Notes under the pieces: model-generated
What the model was told of the DNA's origin: nothing
Databases searched by the model: none
The model's input: only the letters and a program-made list of their open reading frames with translations
Origin: Harmonia axyridis
Lineage: Eukaryota > Arthropoda > Insecta > Coleoptera > Coccinellidae
Length of the DNA: 64,000 nucleotides
Assembly (NCBI RefSeq): GCF_914767665.1
Contig: NC_059504.1
Coordinates: 14,262,501-14,326,500, forward strand
Direction: 5' to 3'
Shown: piece by piece, positions 32,968-45,958 of the stretch
How positions within the stretch are numbered: the first letter of the stretch is position 1
Layout: the number at the start of each line of letters is the position of its first letter
Program-made: the position numbers and the translations under genes

Positions 32968-33628
32968 CAGGGTGGCCATTTGAAAACGAAACAGACGAGA
33001 TTACAGACGAAATAAAGTTTTTCGATAGAAATACTCGGACAGGTCGATTTCTGTTTCGAGGGGGACAACTTAAGATGTAGGTTACGGACGCATAGCGCTT
33101 CAACCCTTGCTGCTACAACCCACACCCCCAAATTTTGAATAGGGAAGATGGGGTGAGTGATACCTCATTTGAAAGGTATTTTTATACTGATTTCAGCACA
33201 TTAATTGTTTTTTCATTTTATGCATTAGTTCTCGAAATATTCTTAACTGAGTATTTGAAAATGAAGTGGTGTTTTCATGGCACTTGTAGTAATCGACATT
33301 TTGAGCTTCAAAACAACTATGACTGTGGCTTCCTTCCTAACTAACTAACGCACGAATATTTCGAGAACTAATGCATAAAATGAAAAAACAATTACTGTGC
33401 TGAAATCAGTATAAAATTACCTTTAAATTGAGGTATCACTCACCCCATCTTCCCTATTCAAAAATTGGGGGTGGGGGTTGTAGCAGCAAGGGTTGAAGTG
33501 CTATGCGTCCGTAACCTACATCTTAAGTTGTCCCCCTCGAAACAGAAATCGACCTGTCCGAGCATTTCTCTCGAAAAACTTTATTTCGTCTGTAATCTCC
33601 TCTGTTTCGTTTTCAAATGGCCACCCTG
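32968..33628. mobile_element. 661-bp foldback element with CAGGGTGGCCA ends and TATA duplication
   Basis: Left end CAGGGTGGCCATTTGAAAAC and right end TTTTCAAATGGCCACCCTG, both flanked by TATA (32964-32967 and 33629-33632). The arms run about 280 bp each. They include a block near 33140 (GGGAAGATGGGGTGAGTGAT) and its inverse near 33440, and GCATTAGTTCTCGAAATATT mirrored near 33360. Non-coding; a non-autonomous DNA transposon. Confidence 0.88.
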
Positions 33629-33752
33629 TATATGAAATACTTCTATGGTAGAATTTTTGAAAATGTCTAGAAGCCTGAGAATATTTATTTCTTCAATTGG
33701 GTAAATACCCATTCTTCACCATCAAGATACTGTAACCACATCTATAGATTGT

Positions 33753-34368
33753 GTACAATTTCTTGTAATTTCTCTGGATGAAGGTTTAAGATGGTTTAGT
33801 CACATTGATTTGGTCTGCGGTAAATTGAAAAGTTCATTTTTCGCTATAAGTAGAGCAAGACACTTGTTTCCCATGTCATCGTTGATCAATATTTATTACA
33901 GCTTAGTATATAGCCATTTATCGTACAACATTCTACTTTGGGGAAATTCTTCAGAGGTTAGTAGGGTCTCTATTATTCAAAAGCGGATTTTGCGCATGAT
34001 ATATGATATAACACCAAGGACGTCTTGTAGACCAGTTTTTTCACAAAATGGTATTCTCATGCTGTCTTGTATTTTTATTCTTAAAACCTTATTATATATT
34101 ATGGAAAAAGAGAATAGCATCACAAAATTATCTAGCTTTCATAATTACCATACAAGAAGTGGGGGAGTGCTGTTTATACCAAAATACAGAACAACAAAAT
34201 TTGAAATGTCGCCCACATATCAGGGCATAAAATTGTTCAACCATCTACCTTCTTCCCATATTACGTCTCTGAATCTTAGAGAATTCAAGGCCAGTGTGAA
34301 AGCTCTATTGTTAAGAAATTGTTATTATACTGTTGGTAAATTTTTGAACGATAAAGAATGTTTTTAAA
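33753..34368 (+). mobile_element. Non-LTR retrotransposon ORF2, C-terminal part
   Basis: From FLGISLDEGLRWFSHIDLVC through the 185-codon frame at 33810 it reads LINIYYSLVYSHLSYNILLW, IIQKRILRMIYDI, HNYHTRSGGVLFIPKYRTTK and a GIKLFNHLPSS tail. This is the region downstream of the reverse transcriptase catalytic site in jockey/CR1-type ORF2. The YxDD motif is not included. 5'-truncated as usual for such insertions. Confidence 0.82.
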
Positions 34369-34989
34369 GAAATGAAAAATTTTCAACAGAAAGAAAGTTA
34401 CAGCAATATTTCGAAAAAGAACATTTCCGAAAAAGGCTCTGTAAATATGTAACGGTAATAGCTTTGGAGTTGCGGTTTTCGCCAATGAATTTCTCATGAA
34501 AATTGGCCCTCAGATACCGACATCAGTTTTCCTCTATACAGTATAGAAATACTACTTCTCATTCAAAAGTGTCTAATTTGGCCGACCCTGTACAACATAA
34601 CAAAGGTTTGACATTGCGCCTGAAGTACTCCAGTATAGCAGTTCAACATAGGTGATTTAGCTTGTGTTGATGTGGAAATGTTCAATTTCTTCTTTCTTTT
34701 ATGAGGTTGGTATTTTTTTTATGTAATTTTTTTGTAATTCGGTATTGGAAATAAGTGGATTATAATTTGGAGGATGAATTATAAAATTCAATGGCATGGA
34801 GCGCTGAATGGTGGATGCATCATTTTAACTCTGAAGTACCTTTTTTTTAGCTAAGGCGTGACGTCATCGATCGAAGAAAAATAATCTTTATTTGTTTCTC
34901 ATTTGTAAACGTCAGTTTCCAAAAACACGATATTAATCAAGAAAGTTTATTTTATCAAGTCACTAACTTGTAAAACTGACAGTTAACTT

Positions 34990-35830
34990 GCAAAATTTTT
35001 ACAAGTTAGTAGTATTATTTACATTAGAAAATTTTGTTTTATCGTCATATATGTTGAAAATCATGGTACAATTGTTATTTCCAGTAACACAGATTTTTCC
35101 ATGTGGGTATGTCAAAAAAAATCTTAGGCTTTCTGTTCCAGGAGGCCGAAGATTTACATATTGTCTGTATAACATGCAAGGCTTGAAGCTGCAGCCATCA
35201 TCGGTTATGGTGAATCTTCTTGTTGTTAAATTTTTTGTTTGCCGCAATGTCACAATAACGTATTTTCCCATATCTTCTAGATCATTCATGTTTAAGGAGA
35301 GAATTTTGTCACATCGACAACATCCAAAAATCCCAAATATTGTTACAATTTTAGCCAGCAACCACTGGTCATCAGGAGCATGTAAAAGAAATTGTTCAGC
35401 CTCTTCTTTACTAGATACCTTGGTCTTTTTTGGCGTATAACGCTCATTTTTTCGTTTCAGAAACGCTATTACCTTTTGAAATCTGCAAATGACAACTAAA
35501 CGTCATATTTTTCAATAAATTTTTTAAGGAAAACAAACCTGCGAACAGGGGCATTTTCTTTCATTTCCAAGCAGCTTTTCAGCCTAGACCATTTTGCCCA
35601 TAAAGTATTAGGGCTGAATCTAGCTGATTGTTGATTCAAGTAGACCAACAAACATCTTCAGTTACCCCAATCACACTATTTTTGTTTTGCCACTTTTTGA
35701 AGTCGTCGTATTCTCGCTCGTACCTTGAAGATGATTTTGCAGGTGATAAACTTGAAGCTACACTACTGGCTGCCTCAATAATTTCTTTTGGTACATTCAT
35801 TCTCTCTTTCGCCAAAACAATTGTAAAGAA
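34990..35830 (-). mobile_element. Crypton tyrosine recombinase fragment with a small intron
   Basis: The minus strand gives MNVPKEIIEAASSVASSLSP (start near 35803), SRYEREYDDFKKWQNKNSV, FSPNTLWAKWSRLKSCLEMK, an apparent 56-bp intron (GTTTGTTTTCC to TCATTTGCAG, about 35482-35537), then IAFLKRKNERYTPKKTKVSS, WLLAKIVTIFGIFGCCRCDK, SLNMNDLEDMG and RFFLTYPHGKICV. This matches insect Crypton/YR proteins (FGIFGxCRxxEL, YRKYVxLRP). A frameshift lies before FSPNTLW, and the C-terminal HGW-Tyr catalytic part is absent. Confidence 0.78.
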
Positions 35831-35999
35831 AAATAAACAGACATGTTCATGGCAACGCTTCCATAGCTTACATAGACTTGTCTATGATAGCTTACGACAT
35901 TTGAGACAAATTATTGAAATTTTTTTGGAATTTATCTAACCTTTTTACAAATGAGAAACAAATAAAATATAAAACAATACACGCAAGGTAACGGGTTTT

Positions 36000-38180
36000 A
36001 CTGGCTCAAGGAGGTAACTGACTCGCCTGCGGCTCGTCAATTATATCCTCCATTCGCCAGTAAAAACCCTCTCACCTTGCTAGTAATGTTATATACTATT
36101 TCCAGACTGTCCAAACAATACTTTCAAAACAAATTCTGAGAACCCATTCCGAATGTTTCATTGTTTAGTGAAAGATTCATTATGATTCATTCAAATTTTT
36201 ATGACACCAATCTTTTATATAAATGCTGGTGAACATAAGGACGACAGCTCCTCATTCGAGAATAAATCATATTTACTCTAATTTTGTAATAAGTATGTCG
36301 TCATAGCCAAAGGTTGACAATACAAACTTAAGAAATTGCCCAGTTTTGCGTGCATTTTCAAGGTAGATACAGATATATACATAGATCATTCGCCATTGTC
36401 ATATACTTTTGCAAAAATAACTATATTGCAACTTTCCAAAGTACGTTGTTGCCATTTGATAGGTAAAGAAATTCGTTTTCATGGAAAAAATTTAAAAAAA
36501 TTGTTTAAATACAAAATGGCGAATGTGTCGGTATCTTATTTCTTCAAGTTTACTGAAGTATACTCCCTTGAAGTATACAGGATGGTCAACATAAATAGTC
36601 CAGCCAGATATTCCCATAAGTTGTTCTACTCGACCCCTTTTAGTATTTAAGATACTAAGGATAATCGTAATAAATAAATAAAAAGTGACTTGCCTCAGCG
36701 TTCTTCAGAAAAACCCATATTTACGGAAAATTTATTCTGGTGAATTGTTTTATCAGGACCACCTTGTATTTGTGAAGATGTGCTCACTGCACCTAAAACC
36801 TTCACGGGGGTATACTCAACCTTTTTCCAAAATTCCATATCGATATGTTAAATACTATAGCAATGAATCAAGGACAAACAAACATACCCACACTAATTTT
36901 TGTGTAAACCTACATATGATTAAATGAATTAAGTGATTGACAGATTTGATTGGTTTTTAATATTTTAGTTCAACTCATTTCATCACAACTTTAAATGTCT
37001 GTTGAATTTCGTGATTGTCCTACTTTTCATTTATCAATGTAGAAAAGTAGTGACGTTTATTGAATAAAGTTGAATAAAATAGCAAACATTTTTGATTTAA
37101 CACATAATTGCGGGGAATTGAGCATTCAAAAATACTCTTTGCCGTTGAGTTGCCACATCTGCCCTCTATACTCAAGTGGAGATCTTTTACATTGCTCTAT
37201 TTTGTTCATCTCAAGTGGCATCTAGGCTAATCGAGTGTGATGCTGATGATATCAGTATAATATTCGAAGTAGAATATTGAAAAACTGGAACTATTTGAGC
37301 TAGAACTTTGCAGTTGAGAATATTTTGTTCAGTATCTACGATGATAGCATTAGAAGTTTGAAATTTCATCATTCTACGTAATCAATTTCTATAAATATGA
37401 ATATTTTCTTATTTGAGTATGTATTTTTAACCTCAAAATGCGGTTTCACAACTGAAGAACACCTTTACTTCTTAAAAAATTATCGGTTCTCTTATTGCTT
37501 TCGTTATCAAACTGTTTTTTATTTCTTCTTTGTGAAAATGAAGTTCGATTAATTCAGGCGCAGGTTTGGAAACAACAATAAATTAAAACAGTTGGTTTCA
37601 AAGTTTATTTGGATGGATACAATAACAGTAATTCGTTCATCGATCATCTTGAATAAGCACTAATTTTGCTTATCCGAACAGAGTGAGGGTGTTGAAACAT
37701 TATACCTTCATATGATATCAGATTCGAAACTCTTTTTCTACACAGTTCGTGTGACAAAAACCGAAAATTATAGACAACTACCTCGTGACTCCAAATTGAC
37801 TCTCTATTCGTTCATATATCAATATATAAAAACTTTGCGTTATTGTATATGTTTATAAAATAACATGCAGTTCGAATTACTTCTCAATATACACAGTTGT
37901 ATACTAAAATAACTCTCCTAAATTATACAATTCATCTAGATCATCTATCATCAAATCAGAGGGTATATAATCATATAAGATTTACGCATAATGTTAGATA
38001 ATAAAGCACCTAAGTAAAGCTCTAAACAATACTGAAATATCTCAAAGATATCATGTTTCACGCAGTAATCTTCTAGTCCTAAAAATTACAATTAACTATC
38101 CAGTATATACAAATCGAAAAGGAAATATGATATCTTGAAAAACACGGAGCTTTTTCGTTGAGAAGTATCAGAAGTTGCGG
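36000..38180. other. AT-rich stretch, no gene seen apart from a candidate 3' UTR
   Basis: It includes CCAGTAAAAACCC and its inverse-like GGTTTTACTGGC (35994-36070), perhaps an element end, and a TATACAGGATGGTCAAC repeat end at 36574. Between about 37600 and 38186 it could be the 3' UTR of the short minus-strand frame at 38187, with AATAAA on the minus strand near 37607. Confidence 0.3.
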
Positions 38181-38186
38181 TCAATA

Positions 38187-38339
38187 TCAGCCCGACACAT
38201 TAGCTGATATTGACACGTCACCGATGACGTCATATTCGAAGACGGCTGTCTTGATCAGAGACATGCATAATTTGGCGGCGAGGTCCTTCAGGTCCAAGGA
38301 GGTCACATCCAAATTTGGTCTACTGGACATGATGTCTTA
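38187..38339 (-). CDS. Candidate host exon encoding a 47-residue protein
   Basis: A minus-strand acceptor (TTTCTATTTCAG) precedes 38339. Nine bases later an ATG (38330) opens 47 codons ending TGA at 38187, starting MSSRPNLDVTSLDLKDLAAK and ending DVSISANVSG. Codon use is balanced and GC-richer than the surroundings, unlike the transposon debris nearby. No signal peptide. I do not recognise the family. It could be a complete micro-protein with a 5' UTR intron or a chance frame. An intron-only 5' UTR plus a downstream poly(A) signal would fit a real gene. Confidence 0.45.
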
Positions 38340-38617
38340 CTGAAATAGAAATGGAGTTTTTAATGAAAAATACTGCAAATTTCACAATATAGTTTTTTAA
38401 ACATATGATAGAATATTTCAAATAAAAAAAAAAGGTTGACCAAATCAGAAAAAAATATCATGCTGGACTCGAACTCGAAGGTGTCTTTCAATTATTATGC
38501 TCCTATTGGAAAGGTTCTATTAACTCGTTATAATTCATAATCATGCGGGTAGTTCAGTTAACAAGAAATAATTTTTTCAGTTTTTCTTTATTTTTTATAT
38601 TCAATTATTAGATTGTG

Positions 38618-38992
38618 AAGAGTTTGCCAATGAGAGGTTGCATTTTGAATGACTCCCTATCTGTTCAGCTGTAGTAGTAAAAACTACGCCATTAATAAAA
38701 ATGGAACGATACATTCTTCAACAACGTATTGAAATTGTTAAAAAACTATAAAAAAGAAGAAAATTTTGAAGTCCCTGTTTGCAAAACTGAAAGACTTTTG
38801 AGTCGTCCTGAAGCTCCTTCTCGATCGGCAATAGTCAAACTGGTGGAAAAATTTGAGCTGTTGGAACAAGTGATGTGAAGAATCGAAACCGAGTGCGTCA
38901 CTCAAGAACAACTAAGAATATTGCTGCTGTCGATCTTGGGAATTAGGAATTCCACAAAAGACATTACACCATATTTTGCATGAGGACTTGGG
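38618..38992 (+). mobile_element. DD41D element, 5' end fragment
   Basis: The terminal-type start TTGCCAATGAGAGGTTGCAT is followed by MERYILQQRIEIVKKL and broken frames carrying NRNRVRHSRTTKNIAAVDL and KRHYTIFCMRTW. This is the N-terminal half of a DD41D transposase with several frameshifts. It is cut at 38992 before the catalytic domain. Confidence 0.75.
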
Positions 38993-40697
38993 TATAGATA
39001 TAGATTATTTATTCAACTTATTCTATAAAAAAACCGAAAATATCAATAGTTGGAACCTTGGACCTTTCAAAAGACAAAAATAATCTTTTAAGGCTCTCGA
39101 ATAACTAGCATAACTTATTGTAGAGAATGACAAAATACTTAGTAGAACACTTATATATCATTGTGAGTCTGTTTCTTGTCACGGACACGTGATAAAAGGT
39201 GTGAATTTTAGTATTTCTAGTAGTTAGTATTGTAAAGTTTTGAAAAGTTTAATTCATAAGTTTATCAACAAAATAGAACAATATCTTTTATATATAACAG
39301 TCGGATCAATTCTGGAAAATCACTTAATTTTAATTTATTGCGTAGGCTTTTTGTTCCTTGTTTGTGTTAATTTCTCACCAATTAACACACACAGAGGACG
39401 AACCTCTCATTATATCCATTAGCTTTCACAACATATCCTGTTCGCAGATCCTATATTTCACCCAATTTCAAAATTATCTTTCCGAAGAACAAGGTATAGG
39501 GAGCCTTTGAAGTCAATCTCAATGTAGCTATTTACTATGAGCTCAAAACAAAAATCGTGCGGTGTTTTTCACATACTGTCGTTTAAAATTAGAATCTGTC
39601 CTCTTGCGACATACCTTCAGATAAATATAAACCGAAGCTACAGACAAAACGCATTAGGTCTCATATACCTTAGAATATAATACGTAATGGACGAATTTAA
39701 TGGTTAGGCGTCTTTGCTACGCTTTTCAAAGTTGACAATAACGCGCATTTATATGGATGCACGCTCGTTTGCAGGAAATTAGCTGAATGGTTTAAATTTA
39801 TCCGTGAAATATGATTTTGGGGGAAAGTCACATCATTTGAAGTGGAAAAAATGAGGAAAATTACTTCAAAACTGCAGTCTGGAGCTTATCTGGCGCCCTT
39901 TATTTATGCGCCTTCGAGAACCAATAACTGTATACCTAAATTAATAAAAGATGTGATTCACCATGAGTATCTGTTGTTACTTAAATATTGGAGTAATTTT
40001 TTTTTTTATATTCTGCTTGAATTTTTTCTAGTTCGGAAAATGCTATCCACTCAAAATTTTGCATACAGCTTGAAATTGCCATTCAAAACATACATGCGAA
40101 ACCTTATCCAGATCGGATGTGTCGACATGGAAATATTGCGCAATTTTTGTCGATATTGTTCTTGAATTTTCTCCGTATCTGGTGATTCGATGAACATAAA
40201 ATTTTGCATAAAAGTTTTGTTATTTCATATCTTAATGCAAATTTGCAACTCTATCCTATTAGTTCTATCAGGTAATAGTTTTACTAGGCGTCAAAGTAGT
40301 AGATTGACTGCCGCGGCTAAGGCAATCAGCTTCGCTGCCGAGTTGAACGCATAATTTTTTCTCCGATTGTGTATAATGATATATGTAGGCTATTATTGTT
40401 TTTGAAAATTATTACCATTCCTAAAATCCTTTTATTTTACCTGTAGTGATAATCTAAAACGCAATTTGATAGGAATCGCAATTGTTGGAATGGTTTGTTG
40501 CTATGGAAATGTCTATGTCCACAATAATTATAGTTTGACAACTCATGAAATGTCTGACCGTCTTTGTGGAAAAGTATCCGATATATTTATATTATCGACA
40601 GTGATAGCGACTTAGAAGTAGTTACTCCTCCAGAAATAAAAGAGGTGGCGAAAAATATTGAATGTTAAAAATGTGTTATTCCCATTGAGAATAATAA

Positions 40698-40760
40698 TTT
40701 TGCTGCCTAGGCAGGAAAGTCCTTACTTTGCTGCCTAGACAGGAGAATTAATACTTTGCT
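40698..40760 (+). repeat. 29-bp direct repeat (TTTGCTGCCTAG)
   Basis: TTTGCTGCCTAGGCAGGAAA at 40698 recurs at 40727 as TTTGCTGCCTAGACAGGAGA, and a partial third (TTTGCTGATT) follows at 40754. Confidence 0.7.
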
Positions 40761-42139
40761 GATTAATATGTGTCTGCAAAGTCAATATTCGCAGTAAATC
40801 GGAAAAAAAACAAAATTAAGAACCGTAAAATTTACGAAACTACTAGAAGATGGAATCTAATTCATAATTTTCACTTCGCTATTGCAATGTTTTGAGGAAT
40901 ATATTTATTTCTCGAACGTACAATAACAACGTCATAATTTAACTGACAAGTTCATAAAAAAGTTCTACTTTTTCCCCGCCGGAGTGAAAAGTTGCTATGT
41001 AAATTATTATACTTCATGTATGGCAAAATTAATTTATAATGACAACCATAGCTAGACAAATTTTCCATTGATAGCGATCGTTAATTTAAATCTTATTTAA
41101 AGTTGGATCTCCAGATTTTTATGAATTCCAAAACATTTGAAAAAAATTACAAATTTTATTCGGAGGAAAAGAGATTTTTCATGGCTCGCCTTCAATTACC
41201 GCCTCACTACGTTTGGCGGGTAAACACAGGCTCGCCATGAAAAGTGACACTTCTCCTTATGAAATAATATAATAATTATAAATATATAATATTATAATAT
41301 ATTATAATAATAATTATATAATTACATAAAGCCAATTGATAGTTTTTATTTACCATTTCAATTTGAAATACCCAATAGTCTTCTAGCTAATGATAAACAA
41401 TATTGTCCAGATATAATTTATAAAAGTTCATAATTATTAAGATGCACTTAAGTTTCTAGAAAATATATCTTGTAATGCATGTTAGATGTGTATTTTTGGC
41501 TAATAGATATTTGGCCAATTTCCTTTTTATGTTCATATACTCAGTAACATAAGAAAATTCACATTCTGAAGGAATATTAGGCCAATTTCCTTTTTATGTT
41601 TATATACTCAGTAACAAAAAAATTCACATCCTGAAGGAATAATTTGCCAAAAAGAAAATATTCGAATCTCTACTATTTCTATACTGCCTGTAATTTTTTA
41701 ATTTTGATGGCGATATCTAGACCTAGAAAATTGAAATTTTCATGGTAGATTTGAGTTCGTTAATGGGCAAAATTTCCGTAAATACGGAATCCTCAGCCCA
41801 ATTTTGTTCGGAATTTTATTTTGCTATTGATTTCAAAACTACAGATACGATCGAAATGAAAATTTGCATTTGGATAACTAATCACGGTTTCAAGACTCGT
41901 ATATAATTTTATCTTGATCCTTTAATAAGAATCATTGTGCAGAATTTCAAGCTTCAATAGAATCATAGAAAAGAATCGAGAAGTTCGAAAAGAATATTGG
42001 AATACGAAACACCCGATATTTCGACTGAATAGAAATTTTTCGTATACTTTATAACAATTTCCAGCCTACTGCAAAATCAGACTGATATGCAATACAAGAA
42101 AAATATTGAAGAAAACTTTAGGGAAACCCATTTTTAAAT

Positions 42140-42240
42140 TTGCTTATTGCGTTTTTGGTGACCACATAACTACATCTACGTAGATAAGTGGTCTTCAAGG
42201 GAACAACTGGCGCATAAATGAAGCTCTCGATTACACTTCA
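42140..42240. mobile_element. Small MITE of the GAGCTC family, copy 4
   Basis: TGGTGACCACATAACTAC, AGTGGTCTTCAAGGGAACAA, CTGGCGCATAAATGAAGCTC and TCGATTACACTTCAGTG match the layout of the copy at 13870-14100. Short and non-coding. Confidence 0.4.
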
Positions 42241-42675
42241 GTGTTCACCTCAAATTTTCTGAAACAAACAACAACCTGCAAATTGTCTAATCCAGCAGAA
42301 CCAACCAGACAAGAGAAAATGGTACGTGTTCCAGAAACAAGGCTTGCCAACACGCACAATTTCAAGGTTGCAACAGCCAAATATTTGGACATCGGGAACA
42401 GGAGAAAGTCTGGCAATGGTCGGGGTTGGCTTAAAAATTATAAACATTGGTCTAGGAAACGGAAGACCCTAGTTGGCCACGTTCCGAACGTATTACAGGT
42501 TTGCCAACTGGAGTGCAGTCAATGGACACACACTTTGGCAGAGTACCATCGGGGAACCCCTGTCTTGGCCACCAGAAAGAATGGACACGTGTTAATATTT
42601 GATTTTGTTACGTTTCCCGCATTGCTCGCCAACTTATCAGGTGTTTGTGGACATTTTTATTATATTCACGTTTGA
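42241..42675 (+). other. 144-codon open frame, not recognised
   Basis: A GC-richer, open plus frame that includes RVPETRLANTHNFKVATAKY and HTLAEYHRGTPVLATRKNGH. The DNA carries repeated TTGGC or GCCAAC motifs (at 42348, 42425, 42473, 42500, 42568) on both strands, which suggests a repeat rather than a gene. No domain, signal peptide or splice sites stand out. Confidence 0.25.
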
Positions 42676-43859
42676 TGTGATTCATGATGGATGGATTGTT
42701 GAGTTTCTGATGGTTTTTTAAATTATAATTTTACTAGAGTAGCAAAACTTAGGTCAGTTTTGACAGTTTTTAGCAATAAATTTATTCCAATACTAAAAAG
42801 TCAAGTATATCTTGCGATTTTGGTGTTTTGACATCGGGAAAAATGTGCATCGTTTTTTGTCGTACGTTAGAGCTCAACTGCTAATTTCATCGGATAAACT
42901 TCCAATTTTTCACGAGAACTATATTGCACTGCAGGTTCTCTGTTATGTTTTCATCAGTCTCCACTGCGTTCGTTAAATTTCTATGCAATATGGTTTTCGT
43001 AAAAAATTAAAGTTCATCCAATAACTAAAGTTCTTCTGTTTTTATGAATTTTGGCAATTTCCGAAAAAGTAACATTCCCCATTGTTAAATAAGGAATTTG
43101 TTTTATTTATTTTGTTTATTCTAGTGAAATAGTCACGTCGAATATAATTCTAAAGAAAATGTTTTCTCTCTAAAGATTATATTATATGGAAAATTCCTCT
43201 AGCATCACAATTTTTTTATAAGATAATTATTGTGTCTTTATCAGGATTACATTTTAACTGATAAATAATGAATGGAATATACATAGCGCCTTAAAAAGGT
43301 CTTGAAAATAAAAAAACGAAAAAAAAATCAATCAAATTCAAATTCTATTGTTTCAAAACCTGAATTTTTTTTTTTATTTGCGTTAGAAAATATACCTTAT
43401 GATTTTTAGCCTTAAAAATGTTCTGATTGTGGTTTAGACGCTAAATGCAATATAACATTTCAATAATTATTATTTTACAACAAAGCTGAGGAAAATTTTC
43501 TACAAATTCAAAAAAAAAAGATAAAATATTAGCGAAAAAAGACAGATATTCTGAATATTGAGAAAGTGAATAGCACTTAGAATTTTCCAGAAAACCCTAG
43601 ATGGCAGACAGATTTTCGACATATTATTAATATTGATAAAACTTTAAAATCGTCTCAGAAGGAAAAATCATTTGTTTATATAAGATATTAATTTTCCTAA
43701 CTTAAAAAAAATGAAAGCAAACGAAATATTTCCTTGAAACTTGATGCCACATCAACATGAAATTGAGAGCATATATTGTTAATACGTTACTAAATTAAAT
43801 ATTTTTTACCATGAAGATAGCCATCATAATTTCGCAACTTTGAATTTTTGTATTCGATT

Positions 43860-43910
43860 TTCCAGATTTCGAAAGCGCCCAGTGCTCTTACCAACTGAGC
43901 TAACGAGCTT
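43860..43910 (-). repeat. tRNA-derived 5' half (SINE head or tRNA pseudogene)
   Basis: On the minus strand GCTCGTTAGCTCAGTTGGTA followed by AGAGCACTGG is a clear tRNA 5' half with A box. The 3' half is missing or degraded (no GGTTCGAATCC), so this is not a working tRNA. Confidence 0.6.
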
Positions 43911-43999
43911 TTCATTTTTATATTCATTGATTGACTTCTTGATTTTTTTTCATACCAGTAGAGATATTTTAAGATAGTGTAAAATTGATTCAAGTTATT

Positions 44000-45720
44000 C
44001 GAGAAAATAAAAACCCATTTTTAATTTCAAGACATTTTTATTATGATTCAATTTAATTCAATAATAATAATATCGAAATAATTATTGTCATCTTGCTGTT
44101 ACATTTTTAGTTCTTCAAGAAAATTGAAAACCTATTTTTAATTTTAAGGTATTATTATTTATTTTGATTCAATAATAATAAAATTTTAAAAAATATGGAT
44201 GACCTTTTTGTTAGGCAACAATCTCATTTTCATTAAACATTTCATTTTTATATTTATTGATTGATTTCTTAATTTTTTCATACAAGTAGAGATATTTTAA
44301 GATATAAGGGAGTTGGAAAAAGTTTCTGCTCGAATAAGAAAGTTTATTATTGGGAATAATAAGCTGAAATTTGTACTGCGATAACTACGATATTTTATTT
44401 TGTTCTCCAAACTTTAGTCTAGTAAGTAATCTGGCACTTTTGCATTTTTATTATTTAAGAAAATCAAAAACTTCAATTTTGATATACTGTTATTACTATT
44501 GAATTCAATTCAAAAATGATAAATTGAAATTATTATTGTAATATGTTTCTGCTAAGCAAAAATCCCATTGTTATTAATACTTTTGCATTTCTGGTTATTT
44601 GAGAAAATAAAAACCCATTTTTAATTTCAAGATGTTATTATTATTATTTTATTCAATTCAATAATAATGAAATTGAAATAATTATTGCTTTCTTTCTGTA
44701 GCATTAAAATTAAAAACCCATTTTTAATTTCAAAATATTATTATTTATTTTGATTCAATAATAATAAAGTGGAAAAATATTTATACCTTTTTGTTAGGCA
44801 ACAATCTCATTTTCATTAAACATTTCATTTTTATATTTATTGATTGACTTCTTGATTTTTTTTCATACCAGTAGAGATATTTGAAGATGAAAAAGGAAAT
44901 AATAAACTATAGTATAAAATTGGTTCATTCAATTCATTCCTTGGGTTCTGCACATTCAAATTTTTAAACTCTTGAGGGGAGTTGGAGAAAGAAGTAAAAC
45001 TCATGATTCGTAGAGAAAAAATTTTACCATATGCATAAAATGAAACCTAGGTGGGCTTCTTAATTTTATACTACTTTGGATGGACCCCCTTGATAATCTG
45101 CCACCAAGCAAGATGCTCGCTTTGTAAAAATAAAACAACAAAGGCTAATGGAAGTCGTAAATTTCCACTCCATGATAATTGTTTTGACGAATTTCATGAA
45201 ATTGTATGATTTTTCCTTCTTATTTTCACTTCAAATCATATGAATAAAAAAATATATTATATACTTTTTTGTGCTGTAAGTGTCCAAGCTCTAAATCATA
45301 AATTACAAGTCAAAGATTTTCTTAACATTTTTCTAGCTCATATTCAATCATTTTCTGACAAATAATAGTAACCTTCATTATTTCAAAACGAGTTCATAGT
45401 TTTGGGCATTAATGGGTTAAAAACCTATTTTTAATTTCAAGATATTATTATTTATTTTGATTTAATAATAATAGAAAAAATATTGATACCTTTTTGTTAG
45501 GCAACAATCTTATTTTCATTAAACCGAAAAATGTCAAAACAAAATCACGTTGCTTCAAAAAAAAAAAATACCAACTCACCTATTTATTTAAGAAAATTAA
45601 AAACTTATTTTTAATTTTCTCATATTATTATTGATATTTTATTCAATTAACTGATAAAAAAAATTGAAATAACTACCAATATACTTCTGTTAGTCAACAA
45701 TCCCATCAAAAATATTCAAC
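44000..45720. repeat. Degenerate AT-rich repeat cluster
   Basis: A block close to AAAACCCATTTTTAATTTCA followed by AATAATAATA-type sequence appears at about 44010, 44130, 44600, 44710, 45420 and 45600. A second block (ATTTTTATATTTATTGATTG) is at 44245 and 44828, and near 43915. No coding potential. Copies are irregularly spaced and diverged. Confidence 0.7.
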
Positions 45721-45958
45721 AAAAACCACGTTGCTTCAACAAAAATACAACCTCACCTATCTTCTAATAATTCTTCACCGCTCCATCGTAAGTATCACGC
45801 AGAGCTTCATGTATAACTAAAACTATTCACGAAACTTTTTAAACTTTTACATGCGGTTAGTATTTAGTAAATAACTAGAGCGTCGAGCTTTAGACGCCAC
45901 ACTCCAGCAGACCACGAGACGCCCTAGGAGGGCACCCCATGCCGGACTGTGGCTGCAG

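Larger units (their letters stand above)
38996..42240. other. Repeat-poor looking AT-rich stretch, no gene seen
   Basis: Open frames of 60-107 codons here show no domain. A short tandem repeat lies at 40698-40760. A hairpin-like CATGGCTCGCC / GGCTCGCCATG pair lies at 41178-41240, and two copies of GGCCAATTTCCTTTTTATGT are about 68 bp apart at 41513 and 41581. Confidence 0.35.

Noticed and set aside
39842..40165. 107-codon plus frame as a gene
   Set aside because: AT-rich, no domain, no splice sites and hydrophobic runs from T-rich codons. Likely chance.
40698..40760. CRISPR-like direct repeats
   Set aside because: Only two to three copies with no unique spacers, in a eukaryotic context. No array of the CRISPR type exists in the window.
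43860..43910. Functional tRNA gene
   Set aside because: Only the 5' half matches. The T-arm and acceptor partner are missing.
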